Source: Blastocatellia bacterium
GTDB lineage: Bacteria > Acidobacteriota > Blastocatellia > UBA7656
NCBI GenBank assembly: GCA_035275065.1
Contig: DATENM010000087.1
Coordinates: 1 to 64,000 of the forward strand
Direction of reading: 5' to 3'
Length of the DNA: 64,000 bases
The notes under the pieces: generated by a model
Databases searched by the model: none
The model's input: the letters and a program-made list of their open reading frames with translations, nothing else
Told to the model about the DNA's origin: nothing
Shown here: in pieces, positions 51,068 through 59,791 of the stretch
Layout: the number at the start of each line of letters is the position of its first letter
Numbering within the stretch: the first letter of the stretch is position 1
Position numbers and translations under genes: made by a program

Positions 51068-52633
51068 ATGGCAATACCGGAACCGACCATCATCACCTTC
51101 TACTCCTACAAGGGCGGCGTCGGGCGCAGCATGGCGCTGGCGAACGTCGCATGGCTGCTGGCGAGCCAGCACGGGCTGAACGTGCTGGTGATCGACTGGG
51201 ACCTGGAGGCGCCGGGTCTGCATCACTTCTTCGACATGGACGACCTGGACATCCGCCACGGCCTGCTCGACATGCTCTACGACTACAAGCAGATTCTCAG
51301 GGAGGCGACCGGGCCGCTGCCGGAGGACGTCGTCAAAGTCAAAAAGTACGTCCAGCCCGTGCCGACTTATAGCGGCGGCGGCGGCTCGATCTCCATCCTC
51401 GCCGCCGGGCGGCAAGACGGCAAGTACGCGGGCCGCGTCAACGACTTTGACTGGAAGGAATTCTATGACAAGTGGTTCGGCTTCGGCTTCATGGAGAATT
51501 TCAAGAAGCAGGTGAAGGGACTGGCCGACATCGTCCTCATCGACAGCCGCACAGGGGTGACAGACATCGGCGGCATCTGCACGTTGCAACTGCCCGACAC
51601 CGTCGTACTCTTATTCGCGCTCAACGCGCAGAACGTTGATGGTGTGCGCAAGATTGCCGACAAGATCCTCGAACGGACGCCGCAGCTCGTCGAACGCGAG
51701 CCGCCGAAGTTGATCCTGCGGCCCTCCAGGGTCGAACGCTACCTGGAGGAGGACAAGTTGAAAGACTGGCAGGAGAAGGCCGCCGCGCGGTTGCATGACC
51801 TGTTGAGCGAGACCGACAGGCAAGACCCCATCCGCTTCATGGCCAAGAAGAACATCCCCTACATCGGCGCTTACGCCTTCGGCGAGACGCCGCTTTCCGT
51901 GCCGAACTCGCCGCTGAACGAGATGACCGCCGCCTTCGAAGACCTGACGCAGTCGCTTGTGGAGGCCGCCGCCCTGCCAGAGATTAGGCCGCGCCCGGCG
52001 CAACCGGGCCGGCGCTTCGGCGCGCTCCGGGGCGCATTCCAATCCCGGCGATTCCTGAAGCAGGCCATCGCTGCGCTCGCCTTCGCCTCCGCTATCCTGC
52101 TCGGCCTGACCACCTTTTCCTCCATATACCAGTATCTGCGGTTCACAGCGCAGCGGAATGTCCTCGTGAGCGCAAATCAGCGTTTGACCTCCGACCTCGA
52201 CCAGGCCCGCGAAGAGGTGAGCCAATTACGGCAGCAGCTAGAGGGCGGGCCCAAACCGCCGGTTGACGCGCGCCTGACCGCCCTCGCCGTCGATTCGGCA
52301 AAGACTCTGGCCAAGGCGGAGGAGGGGGCGGGCCATGTATACGGGAAGATAGGCAATGCCGTGCTGCTCGTTTATCACATAGACAACCGGTTCCTGGTCA
52401 TCGCCAAATATGCCAGCGCCGAGGAGGCCGCACAGAATCTCGAACTGGTGAAGAGTCAGTTCAACAAGGATGCCTTTGCAATCGACCTGGCCGGGACATG
52501 CCCCAACGCTGCGCAAAGGCACGGCTACACTGAATGCCGCCCGCAAAGCGTCGGCGTGCCGCCGACGCCATCACCAGGCAATAAGAACGTCGCGCGCCCG
52601 CCATCGGGAAACAAGAACGTCATACGCCGTTGA
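51068..52633 (+). CDS. KGGVGR-variant ATPase with transmembrane and C-terminal domains
   Basis: 521 residues. MinD/ParA-like ATPase whose deviant Walker A reads YKGGVGRSMALAN (residues about 15-21), with Arg where a Lys/Thr pair is expected. DWDLEAPGLHHFF and VLIDSRTGVTDIG (Walker B) complete it. A transmembrane helix lies at about 333-355 (IAALAFASAILLGLTTF), then a coiled coil (LDQAREEVSQLRQQL), and a final SPOR-like small domain (FLVIAKYASAEEAAQNLELV). KGGVGR ATPases occur in conserved neighbourhoods with conflict or peptide systems in other bacteria. The third gene of a tight operon. Confidence 0.82.
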   Translation: MAIPEPTIITFYSYKGGVGRSMALANVAWLLASQHGLNVLVIDWDLEAPGLHHFFDMDDLDIRHGLLDMLYDYKQILREATGPLPEDVVKVKKYVQPVPTYSGGGGSISILAAGRQDGKYAGRVNDFDWKEFYDKWFGFGFMENFKKQVKGLADIVLIDSRTGVTDIGGICTLQLPDTVVLLFALNAQNVDGVRKIADKILERTPQLVEREPPKLILRPSRVERYLEEDKLKDWQEKAAARLHDLLSETDRQDPIRFMAKKNIPYIGAYAFGETPLSVPNSPLNEMTAAFEDLTQSLVEAAALPEIRPRPAQPGRRFGALRGAFQSRRFLKQAIAALAFASAILLGLTTFSSIYQYLRFTAQRNVLVSANQRLTSDLDQAREEVSQLRQQLEGGPKPPVDARLTALAVDSAKTLAKAEEGAGHVYGKIGNAVLLVYHIDNRFLVIAKYASAEEAAQNLELVKSQFNKDAFAIDLAGTCPNAAQRHGYTECRPQSVGVPPTPSPGNKNVARPPSGNKNVIRR

Positions 52634-52743
52634 AGCCGCCGCCCCGCCCGGCTTGCAACCAAATGCCGGGACGGCGCAACATACCTGCGACAGAGAATGG
52701 AACGCGTGCCGTCATCCAACGTTTTCTCCATCGAGGTGGTTTT

Positions 52744-53763
52744 ATGAAATGGCTCGCTCGATGCTCGATGCTCGCACTGGTCGGCTTACTGCTGGCCTCC
52801 TCGGTGTTCGCGCAGGCGGATAAACAGAAGCCCGCGCCATCCGACGACGAGCCGATCAAGCTGCACACGACGCTCGTGCAGGTGCCGGTCGTCGTCAAAG
52901 AGAAGGGCGGTCGTTACCTGACCGACTTGAGCAAAAACGACTTTAGCATCTACGAAGACGGCACGCGGCAAGCGATTGAATACTTCGGCACCACGGAAGC
53001 GCCCTTCAATGTCGCCCTGCTGTTGGACTCTTCTGGCTCGACCGCCGACCAGTTGCAGCAGATCAAGAATGCGGCGCTCGCCTTTATCGATAACCTGCGC
53101 CCGCAGGATAGAGTCTTGCTCATCGAATTCAACGACAGCGTCCGCGTCCTCTCAGAGCTAACCAGCGACCGCGAGCAACTGCGCCGCGCCATCGCCGACA
53201 TTCGCTCAGGCGAATATACACAGGTGTACGAAGCCGTCTACACCGCCGTCTGGGAGCGGCTCGCCGACATCGAGGGCCGCAAAGCGGTCATCCTGTTTAC
53301 CGACGGGATTGACACCGCCAGCAGCGAGATCGTCGAAGAAGACACGCTCGACGCGATCATCGAAAGCGAGGACGTCATCGTCTACCCGATTCGCTACAGC
53401 ACGCGCGCCGATGTCGAGCGCCGCCTCGAACGCCGGTTCAATACCGAACGGCTCACCGACCCGCAGAAGGCCGAGGCGAATCGCCAGAAAGCCCTGCGCG
53501 AGCTGGATCGCACCTACCGTCAGGCTGACGAGTATCTGGACGAGCTGGCGCGACTGTCGGGCGGCGTCATCGAGCGCGCCGACGAGATCGCCGACTTGAA
53601 AGGGGCGCTGGCGCGCATCGCCGACGAGCTGCGCAAACAATACCTGCTCGGCTACTACCCGCCGCACGAAAAGAAGATCGAGTCGCGGCGCATCACGGTC
53701 AAAGTCACGCGCCCGGACGCCATCGTGCGGGCGCGGCCCGGCTACAAGACGACGCAGCAGTAA
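52744..53763 (+). CDS. Secreted VWA-domain protein (acidobacterial VWFA-related)
   Basis: 339 residues. Start at 52744 has GAGGTGG upstream and gives a signal peptide (CSMLALVGLLLASSVFAQ). The N-terminal beta region (PVVVKEKGGRYLTDLSKNDF, IYEDGTRQAIEYF) is typical of the acidobacterial VWFA-related family. The VWA domain has the MIDAS motif LLLDSSGST, with the later threonine/aspartate positions in LFTDGIDTAS. The C-terminal GYYPPHEKKIESRRITVKV is also typical. Likely binds proteins on the cell surface or in the periplasm. Strong taxonomic marker for Acidobacteriota. Confidence 0.9.
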   Translation: MKWLARCSMLALVGLLLASSVFAQADKQKPAPSDDEPIKLHTTLVQVPVVVKEKGGRYLTDLSKNDFSIYEDGTRQAIEYFGTTEAPFNVALLLDSSGSTADQLQQIKNAALAFIDNLRPQDRVLLIEFNDSVRVLSELTSDREQLRRAIADIRSGEYTQVYEAVYTAVWERLADIEGRKAVILFTDGIDTASSEIVEEDTLDAIIESEDVIVYPIRYSTRADVERRLERRFNTERLTDPQKAEANRQKALRELDRTYRQADEYLDELARLSGGVIERADEIADLKGALARIADELRKQYLLGYYPPHEKKIESRRITVKVTRPDAIVRARPGYKTTQQ

Positions 53764-53798
53764 CTCGACCGCCGCTTAGTACGGTTGATGGCTGGGGC

Positions 53799-53804
53799 TA
53801 TAAT
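53799..53804 (+). promoter_or_regulatory. TATAAT box upstream of the Uma2 gene
   Basis: Perfect TATAAT in GGGGCTATAATCCG, 37 bases before the ATG at 53841, with no clear -35. GGGGAGGTG is the ribosome-binding site downstream. Confidence 0.4.
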
Positions 53805-53840
53805 CCGTGCAGCTATCTTGTGCTGGGGAGGTGAACGCCG

Positions 53841-54479
53841 ATGAGCTGGCCGAAAGCCGAAACGCTTTTCACCGAAGTCGAGTACATGGCGTTGGAGCGC
53901 GCGTCCGAGGAGCGGCACGAATTTCTCGACGGGCTGATCTACCTGATGGCCGGCGAAAGCCCGGCACACGGAACGATCTGCACCAATCTTGTTATCATCG
54001 TTGGCAGCCAGTTGAAAGGGACACATTGCCAGGCATGGTCGAAAGATACCAAAGTGCGTAGCGGCCCGCTTCCAGTAACTCGTTATTCGATGGAAGGGCT
54101 GTTTTCCTATCCTGACCTGCTCGTGGTCTGCGGCACGCCGGTCTATCTTGACGAATACCAGCACGTGGTACTCAATCCGCGAGTCATCGTCGAAGTCCTG
54201 TCGCCAATGACCGGAGCCTTTGATCGCGGCGTGAAGTTCCTGCGCTATCTTACCTACCTTGAATCACTGATCGATTACCTCACCGTCGCTCAGGATAAGC
54301 CCCGGATTGAACATCACAGCCGCCAGCCCAATGGCGAGTGGGCAGTCGAGTCTTTTACTGATCTGGACGACACCGTGACGCTCACTTCGATTGGCTGCAC
54401 ACTCAACCTGCGCGACGTGTACGACCGCATCGAGTTCCCTTCCCCCGAAGACGAACAGCCCGCCCCGCCCGCCAACTGA
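53841..54479 (+). CDS. Uma2 family (DUF820) PD-(D/E)XK nuclease-fold protein
   Basis: 212 residues. TEVEYMALERASEERHEFLDG at the N terminus, then FSYPDLLVVCGTPVY with the aspartate, NPRVIVEVLSPMTGAFDRGV with the (D/E)XK-like glutamate, and RYLTYLESLIDYLTV. GGAGGTG precedes ATG. Uma2 proteins are abundant in cyanobacteria and acidobacteria and are thought to derive from restriction-type nucleases or mobile elements; the role is not established. It lies between the VWA gene and tgt with no clear operon link. Confidence 0.85.
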   Translation: MSWPKAETLFTEVEYMALERASEERHEFLDGLIYLMAGESPAHGTICTNLVIIVGSQLKGTHCQAWSKDTKVRSGPLPVTRYSMEGLFSYPDLLVVCGTPVYLDEYQHVVLNPRVIVEVLSPMTGAFDRGVKFLRYLTYLESLIDYLTVAQDKPRIEHHSRQPNGEWAVESFTDLDDTVTLTSIGCTLNLRDVYDRIEFPSPEDEQPAPPAN

Positions 54480-54535
54480 GTGCCTCTTGCCTTGCGAGCC
54501 ATCAGGGAGAACGGGCAACATAAACGTTTCACCTT

Positions 54536-55711
54536 ATGGCTGAACAATTCTCATTCGAGGTCACCGCATCCGACAGCGCCACCGGGGCGCGCGCCGGGCG
54601 CATCACGACGGCGCATGGAATAATTGACACGCCGGTCTTCATGCCGGTCGGCACGCAAGGCAGCGTCAAGGCGTTGACCCAGCAAATGCTCGAAGACGCC
54701 GGCGCGCAGATCATCCTCGGCAATACCTACCACCTTTACTTAAGGCCCGGCCATCTCCTGATCAATCAACTCGGCGGCCTGCACCGCTTCATCTCCTGGG
54801 AGCGCGCCATCCTTACCGACAGCGGCGGCTTTCAAGTCTTCAGCCTCACAGACCTGCGTCGCATGAATGAAGACGGCGTCGAGTTCCAATCGCATATTGA
54901 CGGCGCGCGCCATTTCCTGTCGCCCGAACGCTCGATGGAAATCCAGGCGGCGCTCGGCTCGGACATCGTCATGTGCTTCGACGAATGCACGCCCTACCCG
55001 GCGACGGTCGCCGAAGCGCGCGCCTCGCTCGAAATTACCGGGCGCTGGGCGCGGCGCTCGAAACAACGGCTCACCGAATTGCACAGCGACCCGCGCGAAG
55101 CCGGGCGCGTCGGGCTGAAGATCGTCAACCCGGCGCAGGCGCTCTTCGGCATCAATCAAGGAAGCGTCTACCTCGACCTGCGCGAGCGCAGCCTCGAAGG
55201 ATTGCTTGAGGTGGGCTTTGACGGCTATGCCATCGGCGGCTTGTCGGTCGGCGAAGAGAAAGCGGCGATGAGGGAAGTCGTAGCAGGGATCGCGCCGCGC
55301 ATGCCCGCCGACAAGCCGCGCTACCTGATGGGGGTCGGCACCCCCGAAGACATCGTCAGCGCGGTCGCCTGCGGCGTTGACATGTTCGATTGCGTCATGC
55401 CGACGCGCAACGCTCGCAACGGCCAGCTCTTTACCGGCCAGGGGCGCGTCAACGTCAAGAACGCGCGCTATAAAGATGACCCGCGCCCGCCCGACGAGAT
55501 ATGTCGCTGTCCGGTCTGCGCGCGTTATTCGCGGGCCTATCTGCGGCATCTGTATATGAGCGGCGAGATTCTTTATTCGACGCTCAGTTCGTTGCACAAC
55601 GTCTGCTTCTACCTTGACACCATGGCGCGAATCAGGCAAGCTATCACGCTTGGCACTTTTAACGAGTTTCAACATTCTTTTCTAGAAGACCTGGCACGCG
55701 GACAGGACTGA
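54536..55711 (+). CDS. tgt: Queuine tRNA-ribosyltransferase
   Basis: 391 residues. Exchanges guanine at tRNA position 34 for the queuosine precursor. N-terminal TPVFMPVGTQGSVKAL; active-site nucleophile region ILTDSGGFQVFSL; substrate recognition VMCFDECTPYP; IGGLSVGEEK; zinc-binding CRCPVCARYSRAYLRHL with the downstream histidine. Full length and all key motifs present. It leads into yajC-secD-secF, an arrangement seen in many bacteria (tgt-yajC-secDF). Confidence 0.96.
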   Translation: MAEQFSFEVTASDSATGARAGRITTAHGIIDTPVFMPVGTQGSVKALTQQMLEDAGAQIILGNTYHLYLRPGHLLINQLGGLHRFISWERAILTDSGGFQVFSLTDLRRMNEDGVEFQSHIDGARHFLSPERSMEIQAALGSDIVMCFDECTPYPATVAEARASLEITGRWARRSKQRLTELHSDPREAGRVGLKIVNPAQALFGINQGSVYLDLRERSLEGLLEVGFDGYAIGGLSVGEEKAAMREVVAGIAPRMPADKPRYLMGVGTPEDIVSAVACGVDMFDCVMPTRNARNGQLFTGQGRVNVKNARYKDDPRPPDEICRCPVCARYSRAYLRHLYMSGEILYSTLSSLHNVCFYLDTMARIRQAITLGTFNEFQHSFLEDLARGQD

Positions 55712-55785
55712 TCCTTACCACGAAGGATTTCGGTTCGCAGCCCCCGCGAGCGGAACCTCCCACTAGAAGTGCCGGACGAAAATCA

Positions 55786-56151
55786 ATGAACATGACAACC
55801 GCTCTCGCTTATCCGCTTTTTCTTTTGCAGGGTCAACCCGGCGGCGGCAACATCCTCATGCTCCTGGCGCCATGGGTAGCGATCTTCGGCATCTTCTATT
55901 TCCTGATCATCCGCCCGCAGCAGCGCCGCCAGAAGCAGCAACAGCTGGAACGCGATCAACTGCTCAAGGCGCTCAAGCCGGGCGACAAGGTGATTACCAG
56001 CGGCGGCATCTACGGCACCATCGTCCAGGTCAAAGAGAAAGACGACACCGTGCAGCTGCGCGTCGCGCAGTCGGTGTCGATTGAAATTCTGCGCAGCTCG
56101 ATTGCCGGGCTGCAATCCGCAGACGTCAAAGACGTCGAAGCCGCCAAGTGA
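55786..56151 (+). CDS. yajC: Preprotein translocase subunit YajC
   Basis: 121 residues. Single transmembrane helix (ILMLLAPWVAIFGIFYFLI) followed by IRPQQRRQKQ and a small cytosolic domain (LKPGDKVITSGGIYGTI). Binds SecDF and supports protein export. It lies between tgt and secD as usual. ATG at 55786. Confidence 0.93.
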   Translation: MNMTTALAYPLFLLQGQPGGGNILMLLAPWVAIFGIFYFLIIRPQQRRQKQQQLERDQLLKALKPGDKVITSGGIYGTIVQVKEKDDTVQLRVAQSVSIEILRSSIAGLQSADVKDVEAAK

Positions 56152-56180
56152 GCGTAATCAATTTATAGGGCAACGCTGTT

Positions 56181-57821
56181 ATGGGTAAAAATATACGCAA
56201 TCGCATGCTCATCATCCTGCTGGTCACGCTGGCCGGGCTAGCGGTGATCTTCAAGCCGCACCATAAGCTGACCGTACAGGATTTCACTAGCTGGTCGCAG
56301 ATCAAGCAGAACCTCGGCGAGAACATTCACCTCGGCCTCGACCTCAAGGGCGGCAGCCATCTCGTCATGCAGGTGCAGGTTGACGATGTCATCAACAAGA
56401 TGACGCAGCGCAACGTCGAAGCCGCCAAGACGCGCTTGCAGCAGAAAAACCTGCCGTTTACAGACATCAAGGCGCAGGGCATCAATCAGGTCGTCGTCAC
56501 CGTCCCCGACAGCTCCCGCAACGGCGACATCGTTCGCGAGATTGAAAGCGATTACGGCCAGGGCTGGACAGTGAGCGACCGCGGCAGCACAATCACCGCG
56601 ACGCTCGACGAAGGCTTTGCCAACCAGTTGCGCGACCGCGCCACCGATCAGGCCAAGCAGATCATTGAAAACCGCGTCAACGCTTTCGGCGTCACCGAGC
56701 CGGTCGTCGTCCGTCAGGGTGGCGAAGGCACATACCAGATTCTCATCCAGATGCCTGGCATTGACGACACCGAGCGCGTCAAGAACACGCTCAACGCCGA
56801 CTCGAATCTTGAGCTGCGGCTTGAGGCCAAGAACACCGCGGTCTATCCGACGAAAGACGCCGCCGAGCAGGCCGTCAAAGGCTTGCCGAATTCCGACCAG
56901 TACGAGGTCTTCGCCTATCGCGAGCGCACCGCCGAAGGCAGCAGCGGCGCCGAGCAGTGGGTGATCCTTGAAAAGAACATGGTCGTCAGCGGCCTGGACA
57001 TGCGCGACGCCAGCGCCCGCCAGTCGGCCACCGGCAGCTCGAATTACGAGATCAGTTTTTCGCTGACGCCGAGCGGCGCGACCCGTTTTGCCGAGGTCAC
57101 CGGCAAGAACATCGGCGAGTTCCTCTGCATCGTGCTGAACAACGAGGTCAAATCGCGCGCCACCATTCAAGGGCAGATTCACGATCAGGGACAGATCACC
57201 GGCGCATTCACCAAGCGGCAGGCCGAAGACCTGGCGTTGATTCTGCGCTCCGGTGCGCTGCCGGCGAAGGCGGTCTACCTTGAAGAGCGCACGGTCGGCC
57301 CTTCGTTAGGCGCAGACTCCATCCGCCAGGGCGTCACGGCATCTATCGCCGGGCTGCTTGCGGTCATCGCCTTCATGCTCTTCTACTATCGCGGCTCGGG
57401 CATCAACGCGGTGCTGGCGCTGATTCTGAACTTGATTCTGCTGCTGGCGGCGCTGGTCATCTTCGGCGCGACGCTGACGCTGCCCGGCATCGCCGGCGTG
57501 ATTCTGACCATCGGCATGGCCGTTGACTCGAACGTGCTGATCTTCGAGCGCATCCGCGAAGAAATGCGCAACGGCAAGGTGGTCGCCTCGGCGGTCAAGG
57601 AAGGTTTCGGCAAAGCCTTCTTGACGATCATTGACACGCACGTGACGACGGTCGTTTCGGCCATCTTCCTGTTCGTCTTCGGCACCGGCCCGATCCGCGG
57701 CTTTGCGGCTACCCTGGTCGCCGGCCTTGTGGCGAACCTGTTCACGGCGGTCTTCGTTTCGCGCACCATCTTCATGTGGCATTTGAACCGCAAGGCGCGC
57801 GTGGAATCTTTGAGCATCTAG
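56181..57821 (+). CDS. secD: Protein translocase subunit SecD
   Basis: 546 residues. Proton-driven late step of Sec export. TM1 (RMLIILLVTLAGLAVIF), then the signature LGLDLKGGSHLVMQV, the P1 periplasmic domain, and the C-terminal five-helix RND-like bundle (GPSLGADSIRQG, GVILTIGMAVDSNVLIFERIR, FGKAFLTIIDTHVTTV). Asp in AVDSNVLIFERIR and Asp/Thr in IIDTHVTT fit proton transfer. A heptamer-repeat hairpin follows the stop and separates it from secF. Confidence 0.95.
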   Translation: MGKNIRNRMLIILLVTLAGLAVIFKPHHKLTVQDFTSWSQIKQNLGENIHLGLDLKGGSHLVMQVQVDDVINKMTQRNVEAAKTRLQQKNLPFTDIKAQGINQVVVTVPDSSRNGDIVREIESDYGQGWTVSDRGSTITATLDEGFANQLRDRATDQAKQIIENRVNAFGVTEPVVVRQGGEGTYQILIQMPGIDDTERVKNTLNADSNLELRLEAKNTAVYPTKDAAEQAVKGLPNSDQYEVFAYRERTAEGSSGAEQWVILEKNMVVSGLDMRDASARQSATGSSNYEISFSLTPSGATRFAEVTGKNIGEFLCIVLNNEVKSRATIQGQIHDQGQITGAFTKRQAEDLALILRSGALPAKAVYLEERTVGPSLGADSIRQGVTASIAGLLAVIAFMLFYYRGSGINAVLALILNLILLLAALVIFGATLTLPGIAGVILTIGMAVDSNVLIFERIREEMRNGKVVASAVKEGFGKAFLTIIDTHVTTVVSAIFLFVFGTGPIRGFAATLVAGLVANLFTAVFVSRTIFMWHLNRKARVESLSI

Positions 57822-57827
57822 GGATCA

Positions 57828-57905
57828 GGGACCAGGGGCTAGGGACTAGGGGCCGGCGGAAACTTCCGGCCTCTAGCTCCTAGTCCCCGGTCCTCCGTCC
57901 CTCTT
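57828..57905. repeat. GGGACTA heptamer repeat hairpin between secD and secF
   Basis: AGGGACCAGGGGCTAGGGAC units (57828 on) face a complementary arm CTAGCTCCTAGTCCCCGGTC (57872 on), with a CTCTTTT end. It starts 7 bases after the secD stop. It may reduce readthrough, giving secF a lower or separate transcript. Sequence is unrelated to the GACGCGG family. Confidence 0.7.
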
Positions 57906-57917
57906 TTCAGAGGCATT

Positions 57918-59399
57918 ATGGTTGAGATATTTCATAACCCGAAAATTAACTGGATCAAGGCAAAGCGGACATTCATCGGTATCACCATTTTCTTGATGCT
58001 GCTGGGGGCCGTTTCAGTTCAACTGCGCGGCTTCAACGCCGGCGTAGACTTCACCGGCGGCACGCTGATGACCGTGCGCTTCACCGAAAACCCGAGCCTC
58101 GACCGCGTCCGCGGCGCGCTCGGCAAGGTCGGCATCCCGACGGATAAGGTGACCTTGCAGCCGGTGGTCTCGCGCCCGAACGAATTGATCATCCATGCGC
58201 CGCAGCTTGAGCAGGGCAGCGAATCCGAGCGCCGCGTTGACGAAGACAAGCGGCGGATCATTCGCGGCTTGCAGAGCCTGAGCCCTGCGGGCGATGTCGC
58301 CGCGGGCCGCGTCAATATCAATTCGATTGACGCCGCAGGCGTCGAAGCCGAGCTGCGCCAGGCCGACCCGTTCAGCATCAATCAACAGGTCTTTGCGACC
58401 GCCCACCCGTACCGCCAGGTCGGTGACCAGATCATCGCCTTCCGCGACGGGCAGAACCACGGCTTCATCACCGACATCAACGCCATCCAGGGATTGACGC
58501 TCACGGCCAGCAACTATGATCAGTTCGACCAGAACCGCATCAAGCAGTTGATCCTCGACCGCTTCTACGCCGGCAAGATCGATTTGAACCTCGCCGGCAC
58601 CTCGGAGATCGAGGACGCGCTGTCGCGCATCAACCCGCTCGGCACCGGCCCGGGTGACGAGACCTACAAGAACGCCGCCAAGGCGATTGCCGACTATCGC
58701 AAGAACAGCAACGGCGTCATCAACGACCTCGGCCAGGTGCCGAACCTGCCGGGCGACCTGGCGCAGAAGATGCAGCCGACCTTTATGGAAGGCTCGTTTG
58801 CGGTCATCTCGGCAGACGTCGTCGGCGCGGTGGTCGGCTCGGACCTGCGCAACCGCGCCATCTATGTGACGCTGGCGGCGCTCGCCGGCATGCTGGTCTA
58901 CATCGCCTTCCGCTTCGAGTGGATTTACGGCGTCGCGGCGGTGCTGGCGGTCTTCCACGACGTCATGATCACGCTCGGCATCTTCAGCCTCTTCCAGTGG
59001 GAGATCAACCTGACGGTGATCGCGGCGCTGCTCACGCTGGTCGGCTACTCGATGAACGACACGATTGTCATCTTTGACCGAATACGAGAAAACCTGCGCT
59101 TCCGCCGGCGCGATAGCCTGGCGCAGGTGGCCAACGATTCGATCAACCAAACGTTGTCGCGGACGGTCATCACCTCGGGATTGACATTCATTTCGGTGGT
59201 TGCGATTGTATTATTTGGCGGCGAAGTGCTGCGCGGCTTCGCACTCGCTTTAACGATTGGCATCATCATCGGCACGTACTCTTCAATCGCCGTCGCCAGC
59301 CCGATGATGTTATGGTGGAATTACTGGACCAGCAAAAAGCCGAGCAAGACGCCGCCGCCCAATGCGCGCACCGGCGAGCGCGTGCTCGCGAAAGTCTAA
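57918..59399 (+). CDS. secF: Protein translocase subunit SecF
   Basis: 493 residues, longer than usual SecF (about 300-400) because of an enlarged periplasmic region (about 100-300, with VNINSIDAAGVEAELR and NINPLGTGPGDETYK). Family motifs: GFNAGVDFTGGTLMTVRF; VVGAVVGSDLRNRAI; GYSMNDTIVIFDRIRENLRF; INQTLSRTVITSGLT. Forms a complex with SecD and YajC. AGAGG precedes ATG; separated from secD by the repeat hairpin. Confidence 0.95.
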   Translation: MVEIFHNPKINWIKAKRTFIGITIFLMLLGAVSVQLRGFNAGVDFTGGTLMTVRFTENPSLDRVRGALGKVGIPTDKVTLQPVVSRPNELIIHAPQLEQGSESERRVDEDKRRIIRGLQSLSPAGDVAAGRVNINSIDAAGVEAELRQADPFSINQQVFATAHPYRQVGDQIIAFRDGQNHGFITDINAIQGLTLTASNYDQFDQNRIKQLILDRFYAGKIDLNLAGTSEIEDALSRINPLGTGPGDETYKNAAKAIADYRKNSNGVINDLGQVPNLPGDLAQKMQPTFMEGSFAVISADVVGAVVGSDLRNRAIYVTLAALAGMLVYIAFRFEWIYGVAAVLAVFHDVMITLGIFSLFQWEINLTVIAALLTLVGYSMNDTIVIFDRIRENLRFRRRDSLAQVANDSINQTLSRTVITSGLTFISVVAIVLFGGEVLRGFALALTIGIIIGTYSSIAVASPMMLWWNYWTSKKPSKTPPPNARTGERVLAKV

Positions 59400-59791
59400 G
59401 GCGCGCGGCTGGCGAATCGTCGAACTCATTCGCCAGCCGCGCCCGGCGCGTGACGCCTTCGGGCGCTGAAGTGACGCCCGGGTTTCCGACCTCACGAGCT
59501 GCAATGGCGAGGGATGGGAACAAACTCCGTGTGGGCGGTGTCTAAGTCGCCAGGGAATTCAAAATTCCTTGACGAGACGGGAAGGCGAGTAGTAGACTCA
59601 GCCGGTCTTCAGCCTGTACCTTATCAGCAAGATATCCGGGGAATAGACGGCTTCAAGTCTGAATTGCTTTACCCGTTTCGCTCTGAGACGGCAACAACTC
59701 CATATCAGTTCGCTTCATCGCTCAGATGACGACCGGGCAGGCTGCCGGAGCGGCCTCTCAGACCGACCGAAGAACTATCGGAGGTAATCAG
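59400..59791. other. Intergenic stretch before the TonB operon
   Basis: About 390 bases with no supportable gene. Includes a GC-rich stretch just after secF and an AT-richer part near 59545-59730 that probably holds the promoter of the TonB operon; no single promoter stands out. Confidence 0.4.

Noticed and set aside
51068..52633. Plasmid partition ParA
   Set aside because: The P-loop is KGGVGRS, not KGGVGKT; there is a transmembrane helix and no ParB neighbour or centromere-like repeats.
58014..59150. Long minus-strand frame opposite secF
   Set aside because: Arg/Asp/His-rich shadow of a well-supported secF.
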